In this document: one piece after another, positions 57,109-64,000 of the stretch
Layout: each line of letters starts with the position of its first letter
Position numbering within the stretch: position 1 is the first letter of the stretch
Assembly: GCA_015680685.1 (NCBI GenBank)
Contig: MNCI01026892.1
Coordinates: forward strand, 738,755-802,754
Source of the DNA: Gnetum montanum
Taxonomy: Eukaryota; Streptophyta; Gnetopsida; Gnetales; Gnetaceae
Length of the DNA stretch: 64,000 nt
Direction of reading: 5' to 3'
The notes under the pieces: generated by a model
Told to the model about the DNA's origin: nothing
What the model saw: only the letters and a program-made list of their open reading frames with translations
The model's database searches: none
Made by a program: the position numbers and the translations under genes

Positions 57109-59160
57109 ATGTCTCTCTCACAAGAATATGATAATGCAACAACCAGTAAGGTAATTCATTGGAGAACCAACAAACTATATGATGATGAAGATGAAGTTTG
57201 GAGTACTCAATCTGATGCAAGGGTCTCCTATGTACATAAAAAAAGACAACATCATCCCAACTCACAAATTCATAACATACCTAGTGATGATGAACACCTA
57301 CTGGTCACTAAGAGCCTAATGCATATACAAGAGGCTATTCGAATATCCCATAGGAATCATAAGGAAAGTCGTCTACCCAAGCTTACTTTAAACAACTTTC
57401 CCAAATTTTCAAGAGGCTATGAGTTAGATCCGCAACATCATCTACAAGCCTTCCATGATGCTTGTGTATGGAAAAATATTGATAATGGATGGAAACAACT
57501 TAAGCTCTTTCCTACGACACTCATTGGCCAAGAAAAAGTATGGTATAGGTCTTTAAAACCAAAATCAATTTGACATTGGCTAATAATGGTAGAACTCTTC
57601 AATAGAAGATATCAAACATATGCGAGAGTGTTAGCCTTGAGGAGACAAATCCAAGAGTGGAAACAAGCACAAGATGAACCCTTGGACATGGCCTTAGAAA
57701 GATATTATGCATTGTTAAACAACTGCCTAGGCCATGGGTTCTTCGAGGAGAGGGTAATGTACCATATTATAGATGGACTCCGGAATGAAGCAAGGGAAAC
57801 CCTAGGGATGTATGCCCCAGGCCAACTATATGAACTACAAATCCATCAAGTCCAAGAGATTATTAAGTGGGTAGCAAAAGAAGAAGGAGAAATGGCTAAA
57901 TGGTAGAATGTTGAAAAATCTCAACAAGCCCAAAACCTTAAATCAACAAGGGCCCATGATAATGAAGTGGAGAAACCAACTCACCGCAAGGAGGTGGAAC
58001 CATCTTTGTCAGTACTACAATCATTAGATAAAATTGAGGCAAAGATCAATAAGATGATGGAATGGATACATGAAAAATGTGGAAAATATGCCAACATTGT
58101 TGGAGGTAGAGGCATGACGAACCAAGAAATAGGACAGAATACCACTAGAAAATCGGAAAGAAGGGTAGAAGAGAATACGAACTTAAGTGCCAATCATACA
58201 TATCAATATAACATTTTCCTATACGATCACCCCAAGGGTCAATGCCCAATATTGTCACATTTACATGAGCATTGGGGAAGAATGTTACATCCAGAGTTCA
58301 TACAAAAATACTATGTTTAATCACAGTGGCATAAATCCGAGTCATGGGGAAGCTACTCCCAAACTGGTTACACTCTTCCTATCATCCGAACCCAAGTGCT
58401 TATCAAGTCCAACATTCTGTTTCCCCAACTGGGTCAACATTCTTTATCTCACCACATCATTATCATTCTTTTCAATACCATCAACCCATATCCTCGCCAA
58501 CAGGACCACCACCTTGGGTACTTTACACTTCTCCTCAATTTTAACATTCTCATCCTTCACCTCCTTCTACATCGTTACTAATTGTACCTGAAGGGTTTAC
58601 ACTAGAGCATCAACCCATAAATGTTACATGTGCTACTATTGTCAACCACAGTGAAAATCCTGCACAACATCAAAGGCATTCCTTCTTTAGACATGACCAT
58701 AGAAAGGGACACCTTAGTTTTAAAACGACTACATCTTCCAACTCAGCACAAGTTCAACATTGTGGTGCATATTTCCCCTCGAATCCAACACCTTGTGTTA
58801 CTTTATCAGGGCCACTAATCAAAACTCCAATAACTATGGGGCCCAATGAATATCGCCATGTAGGGAAACATACCGATCCTTACATATTGTCTTATGGTTA
58901 AGGGTGCCATAGTGGGCCAACCTCGTATCAATCAACTACATCTTGTAACTTGCGCTAATATGTCAACTCTAATTTAGTATGTGAACCCCAATTTGGGTAC
59001 GTTTCGACCACCACATCAAAAGACACCTAGTGGTTCAAATATGATCGGGTCCCAATATTTCCAACATGCAAGGATCCCAACTTTCCATTTATTAATCCTA
59101 GGCATGCTCAACTGTTTAGTTATGGGGGTATCCTCCATCCTAACAAGCATGATTAATAAA
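57109..59160 (+). pseudogene. Element E gag
   Basis: The frame from 57109 to 58320 has three stops (for example 57571 and 57904). The Gag core reads LPKLTLNNFPKFSRG, WKQLKLFPTTL, ELFNRRYQTYARV, RRQIQEWKQ, RYYALLNNCLGHGFFE and DGLRNEARETLGMYAPGQLYELQ. This is the Athila/Tat type (LL-x2-C-x-GHGF block) and is clearly homologous to C's gag (23718-23440). After a frame change near 58330 comes a His/Pro/Ser/Tyr-rich segment (58344-58700, for example VSPTGSTFFISPHHYHS), comparable to the Pro-rich part of C. The last readable part ends near 59160. Unlike C, no integrase C-terminal remnant is seen. Gag would package the RNA. Confidence 0.8.
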
Positions 59161-60140
59161 TATTTTTCCTTTTCCTTAATTTTACAATTTTTTTCCAGTT
59201 TTTCATTTTTCAATTTATTGTTTTATCTTTTTATCTTGTTATGAGTAATCTCATCTACGAATAAAGCACTCATGTGACTCATTGGTTGAGGTTTTGTTCT
59301 ATGCTATCAAGTCTCAAGTGACTAATTACTTAGACAATGAGCCCATCACATCCACCCATTCATTCTATTAATAAGAGTTTCTACTCTGGGTATGATGATA
59401 TTCTTGACATCATTAAAACTTAAAGTAATGTTATGCTCATTATGCCCAAAGCAACAAATGATGGACCAGGAGGGAATGACCAAGGTGTGACATCAAGGGG
59501 ATTTTTGGATTCTCTTTGGTGACATCTATAGGTGCTATCATGCAGCTTGGTTGTACTAAGATCCTTGTAGATCTAACACAAAATGGAAGTAAACGTAATA
59601 AAGGCACTCAATGAAGAAACCCAATGCTATTCTAGGAGGTCCCACTGGAAAGACATGCACCCATGCCTGAAGGTAGGTGGCTTCCCTAGATTAAGCATAA
59701 GAAAAAGAGAGAAAATTGCCACAAATAAATTTGAATCACTCCTCCCTTGAATGAAACACCAAGTGATCGTACGCCTTATTGTCATAATCCCCTTATGAAT
59801 GTCCATCATGGGATGAAACAATGTGATGTCATTGATTAGAGGAATGGACTTGGTATTACTTTTGGACAATAGGCTAATGACACATTAAGCATGCCCTACA
59901 CACAAGATTCATTGTGTCCTAAGTTAGTTCTCTCATGCTCCAATCTCTACAATCCCTTCTATGACTTGTTTCATCTTGCTATTCAAGCATTTTTAACTTG
60001 TGTCTTGTGTAGCATAAAATTCATACCTATTACGGTGGTATCTACATGTGTGTGTTTTGTGGAATTGGTGTGGATTACATTTCATCCTCTAGGGCCTACG
60101 GACATCTTCAGGGTGGTTACGTAAGGGCATTATAGGTTAG
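59161..60140 (+). other. element E spacer between gag and the conserved core
   Basis: Non-coding text; 'catgcacccatgcctgaag' at 59655 is shared with B (26250) and A (about 15690, minus). No pol motif was found. Confidence 0.55.
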
Positions 60141-60166
60141 AACCTGCTTTGGGGAGGATCCACTTG
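60141..60166 (+). other. conserved non-coding core (copy in E)
   Basis: 'aacctgctttggggaggatc' followed by 'cacttg'. It is preceded by 'acgtaagggcat', shared with B ('atgtaagggca'). Confidence 0.7.
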
Positions 60167-60476
60167 TGTAACTTTTGTAATTTTTACTTGTTGCACACCA
60201 CCACATTATTTTATACCCTTCAAGTACTTTATGGCCAATGTTATTCTTTTCCTTATCATCCCTCTAATTCAAACATTCCTATGTACCAACACATGTCCTT
60301 TCTCCTCATCATATTCATGAATTTTATTGCTAGATTCTACCCCATTATATCTTTTGTGCCTTCTGGTCTATTCCATGTTACCCTGAACCTCTCAAATTAA
60401 CCTCAAATCCTTCATTTTTGACCTTATAATTTCAAAAATTCATCAATTTTATTAAGTAGCCTATTTTAAATAGGCC

Positions 60477-60567
60477 ATGATATTGAGTGCCTGATATCGG
60501 GTTGGATGCGATATCGAGGTTGCACTATCAGGTACATGATATCGCATCAACAAAAACTATATATATG
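60477..60567 (+). promoter_or_regulatory. LTR-like internal promoter block before ORF2 of E
   Basis: Three GATATC words, one GATATT and a decayed CTATC lie in about 70 bases, followed by 'ctatatatatgg' (60558-60567). This copies the layout of E's own U3. A run of 16 C follows at 60570-60585. The ORF2 start is about 510 bases downstream. Confidence 0.6.
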
Positions 60568-60569
60568 GA

Positions 60570-60585
60570 CCCCCCCCCCCCCCCT
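60570..60585. repeat. poly(C) run
   Basis: Sixteen consecutive C just after the TATA-like box of the internal block. Confidence 0.95.
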
Positions 60586-61078
60586 AGTGCATGTCAAGAT
60601 CATTTTCAACTGTTCACGTAAGGGGAGTTTTTCAAATTTTCTCCACGAACTTGCTAACTTTCACACCTCTCATCCAACAACCCTAACCTAATCACTAGCA
60701 CTCCAATTTCCATTCCAATTGAACCTATCTAACCTTGGAGTGTTAGCTTAGTCATGGGGGAAAGGGTACATTATTAGTTGTGCATAAATTTTCCAAAATT
60801 TATCATCGCCCAAAGGATACTATAAAGGGTAATTGACCATCAAAACATTAAACATGTTGCCAAAATCAATTTTATCTCTTCACCCATACTAGGAGAGTTA
60901 AATTTTGAAGCCACCTAATCAAATTGGGCCTAAGATCAAACTTTTACGAGACATTTCCATAATATTTCCTAACTCTAAATCACAAAAAACAAGAAATGAA
61001 CCCATTAAAGGAAAAAAGTAAGGTATAAATCAAATTTTGTAAGCAACCTTACTAATAATCAGCCCTATGTGATTGCAA

Positions 61079-63620
61079 ATGGCCCCTAAACATGGACAAC
61101 AAGAAGAACCCTCCCAAGGTGTGTCCAAATGACCAAGGAGACGTAAAGACCAAGTGTCTCTCGAGGAATGTGCAGAGTAAGAGGCACAATCATTCGACAT
61201 TCATCAAGAGCCTCTTGCTACTGTGTAATTGAGACAGGTAGAAGGAGGAGTAGCTGATGTGCCTAAACAAGGACAACATCTCACATTGTCCCCGGAATGC
61301 ATGTAGGTAATCCATGAAAGGTCCATGTCAGCAGTTGTTATCGTGGAACTAAACTTTTGATCTTTCATGGAGTTCACTCCTGAAGCTATTAGGGACCAAC
61401 TTAAAGGGTTCCAATTATGGCCTATCCTCTCTGAAAGTGGTGCTTGGTACTTAGGAGAGACATACCAATTTTGGCACAACAAAGAAGAAGGCACCATAGT
61501 TGACATTGGTGGTGTGTCTGTAGATTTTCTCGCTGAGGTCATTTTGGAAGTGTTGAATCTTCTGAGTACAAGGCCAAAAGTTGCTCACTTGCCCACTCAC
61601 TCCAATGCCAATGCATGAAAAATTTGGTTGAAAAGGATGTACGAAAAGGAAGACAAGACATATGGAAAATTGATGCTAGAAGAAAGAATATATTTCAAGA
61701 TTGGTACTTATCACATTTTCCCCATGAAAGGATTGAACAAAATCTCCACATATGTGGCTAGAGGAAGCACTATATTAATGGACAAGGTTAATGCTAACCT
61801 ACTCCACTTATACCTAATGGAGATTTTGAGGTGGTTTGAGGAATGCAAGATAGGGAAGTTTGCATTTCCCTTTTTCTCTCTCATCAAGAAGCTGTGTAGA
61901 CTTGCTAAAATTCTGGGGGTACACCAATGACATCCCCAAAAAGGCCCAAAATGCTTCATTCCTTGAATTGCTAAAGCCAGCAGCCCTAAGAAAAAGTATT
62001 CGTGAGACATTGGAGCCAGAACAAGAACAGACGATGGGGCCCACTGCAACTCAAAATACAAGGCCTTGTCAACAATGAGAAGCAGGGCCTAGCATGAGCT
62101 AGCGAGACCAACCACTAGCACCACCATAGGATTATCGATCGTCAATGAGCCATCTTAGGGCCATCACTAAGATGGTCAGTTGGGGAAGTCATGATGATGC
62201 TAATCTCTTCCAGGTCATCGATGATGCCACATGATCCATAATTTCTATAGATCGTGCACAGGGTAAGGTGTTCATTCAAATAAGAGGAGGGATGATACAT
62301 TGATCACAAAAGATTTCAGGGAATGCTACATCTTTCCAAGTGTAATTAGAAACTGATGAAGGGGTCACAGTAGTGGTCATGCAACGCCAAGATGCAGCAA
62401 GAGCTATAGAAGTGGTCACAAACCACATCAAAGAGTCCTTCAATGTCCCTGTTGTGCCACTGGCAAATTTCACAGGAGCACGTGATGCTCAAACTCTGGC
62501 CAGTCCCTCAATTACTCCTATGAAGCATAAGGATGTCCTTGATCAATTGCTGTAGACAGGACAAGTAATGATGTCCTTGTTTGACATCTCGCAAAATGTC
62601 ATAGCAACTCAGTCAGACCTCATCTCCACCAAGGGGAAGTTGGTCATGGCAGAGATCAAGGCCGAGCATGCGGAGGTAGAGTTGGAAAGACTCCAAGGGA
62701 AGCTCATTGCCCTACAAGTTGCACAGCGAGACCCATCTCAATTCATTTCCACAGACCAACTAGAATCTTTCAGAACTGAGCAACTTAATAAATTATTGGC
62801 AAATAATAAAAACGTGGTAGAGGAGAAAGAGAAGGCTGATTGGGATGCTTCCAAGGCCCAAGCGCAAATAGCTAAGGCACTCAAGGTCTTACAAGAAAAA
62901 AAATGAATAGCTTGTCATAGATAATCTTTGGTTGACCACTGGAGAGAAACAAAAGAATGTTCTTGAAGAAAATTTTCAGCAACTACGAGAATAGTTAGTT
63001 AGGGTCAACTAGGACATGAATCACTTGGCTAGAGATAATTGAACACTCTTATTGAAGGAGGTACAAGAAATCAGTCAGAAGATGAAAAATGAGGGCAAGC
63101 GACATGAAAAGTTAAAAGAACACTTCAGAGACTAGGTGGGGATTACAAGCAATTCATTGAAAAGGAAATCCATATGGCCAAGGCTCACATTAACACCTTT
63201 AGTGCTCAACACACTAATTGGCGAGCCATATTAGACACATATGCATTTGCCCACCAGGCAGAGCTAAAAATTCAAGACCTGAAGGTACAGAATCTTACAA
63301 AGTACATGGAATTGAAAAGCTTGTGGTATGCTAATTTAGCCATGTTAATAGTAGGACACCTGAGAATAGAGCTGGAGAAGCAGGTAGCTATCAACTATGC
63401 CAAATATAAAATCAAATTTGTGGAGCATAAGAAAACATTGCAAAGGCTAGAAGTTGCAAATTCTAAGTTAGAGGTGGTTAAGGCTAGCTACCAAGGGCAG
63501 AAAGATGTTGCAACTGACTTGGCTCGACGGCTTACAAATTACCAAGACTACAAGGATAAAGCTAGAGCCTACAAGGAGGAACGATGGCTATTTGCGGCCT
63601 GGTATGTCAAGGCAAATTAG
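61079..63620 (+). pseudogene. Element E ORF2 (MAPK-type ORF with coiled-coil C-terminus)
   Basis: The start ATGGCCCCTAAA has the context 'gattgcaa'. One frame with several stops runs to about 61915; another continues to 63620. The N-terminal part has SESGAWYLGETYQFW, GGVSVDFLAEVILEVL, ERIYFKIGTYHIFPMKG and LHLYLMEILRWFEECKIGKF. Blocks with 40-60% similarity occur in B's ORF2. The C-terminal 500 residues or so are Glu/Lys/Ala/Leu-rich and predicted coiled coil (KAEHAEVELERLQGKLIAL, YMELKSLWYANLAML). Total length would be about 840 residues. No enzymatic motif, zinc finger or membrane segment is visible. The protein lies where some plant Ty3/gypsy elements carry an env-like or extra ORF, but I see no signal peptide or transmembrane helix to support env. 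Function unknown. Confidence 0.7.
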
Positions 63621-63839
63621 ATGTTCCTGCAACTGCCATGTCCATTGGAAATGCCAACTTCATCAAACATTGGAACATCAGCGTGGATGGCATAGGACCC
63701 TCGAGCTGAAGAGGAAAAGCTCCAGGCACTTCTTTAGAGCTGCCAAATCCCAAAACCTGGAGCAGAAGATAAGGGGAAGTGACCCATGGAGGAGCCACCA
63801 TCACTTGGAACCACATGAGTTCCAATAAAATTTTGTAAT

Positions 63840-64000
63840 TGAAATTTTGTGTTCATGTCCCAATTTTGTTGTATTTAATTCCCCACTATGGCATGGATAA
63901 ATTTCTAGTCTATCAATAATCCCATACCTATCCACTGCGTAAGTAATTGGGCTTGTTCTCATTTTGTTTAACTCAAGGATGAGTTTTCATTCAGTCATGG
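63840..64000 (+). other. element E pre-LTR region
   Basis: 'tcaataatcccatacctat' and 'aaggatgagttttcattcag' match the same place in C, just before its 'catgggggtatga' tract. The window ends within that tract. Confidence 0.7.

Larger units (their letters stand above)
56144..64000 (+). mobile_element. Element E: Athila-like, gag plus ORF2, no RT (runs off the window)
   Basis: Order: 5' LTR (56144-56974), primer site (56976-56993), gag (57109 to about 59160), conserved core (60141-60166), internal promoter-like block (60477-60567), ORF2 (61079-63620), pre-LTR text, and the start of the purine-rich tract at 64000. The 3' LTR must lie just beyond the window. No protease, RT or integrase motif occurs anywhere between gag and ORF2. 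It is the best preserved representative of the family here. Confidence 0.8.

Noticed and set aside
57109-61078. Looking for protease, RT or integrase in element E
   Set aside because: No YVDD, DNG, LGR or HHCC pattern was found in any frame between gag and ORF2.
61079-63620. Naming ORF2 an envelope-like protein because of its position
   Set aside because: No signal peptide, membrane segment or cysteine pattern; it is mainly coiled coil.

Overview
This looks like gene-poor, repeat-packed DNA from a land plant with a large genome. It is AT-rich, almost every recognisable segment is a decayed LTR retrotransposon, primer sites match plant tRNA-Asp and tRNA-Asn, and the one host-type gene relic is a pectin methylesterase inhibitor (PMEI), a plant-specific family. 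A conifer or similarly bloated genome would fit, but nothing here fixes the species. No intact host gene was found.

Layout. 1-192: tail of an Athila-like LTR. 2218-5290: Ty1/copia relic whose integrase is split by about 2.1 kb carrying a 32-bp minisatellite. 5634-6260 (-): broken PMEI gene. 6670-8280: cluster of tRNA-derived SINE-like copies. 8296-8844 and 17711-17815: one LINE reverse transcriptase split by Athila-like element A (8845-17710, -). A itself holds a solo LTR (F, 10339-11271), a copia relic and another LTR. 18637-48713 (+): Athila-like element B, split by element C (19390-25537, -) and by a 17.2-kb Tat-lineage element D (28040-45210, -). 48714-56143: old sequence with two SINE copies, microsatellites and LTR fragment G. 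56144-64000 (+): element E, the best B-type copy, running off the window end.

The Athila-like family (A, B, C, E and LTRs F, G) shares LTRs with a GATATC or GATGAGGCC motif array before the TATA box, a tRNA-Asp primer site, a gag, a conserved non-coding core, a second ORF (ORF2) that begins MAPK and ends in coiled coil, and a purine-rich tract before the 3' LTR. No reverse transcriptase is seen in any copy, so the family looks non-autonomous. In B and E a second promoter-like block precedes ORF2, and it carries the same motif as that element's own LTR.

Element D carries gag, protease, RT, two RNase H domains and integrase, a 5-bp target duplication (cttgg) and LTRs about 94-95% identical. 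Between protease and RT lies an eight-exon gene on the opposite strand (35025-39092), with GT-AG introns and matching codon phases. Its start region resembles the ORF2 start of B and E. I cannot name its function. The antisense, intron-bearing passenger gene and the LTR-matched internal promoter of ORF2 are the most unusual systems in the window.
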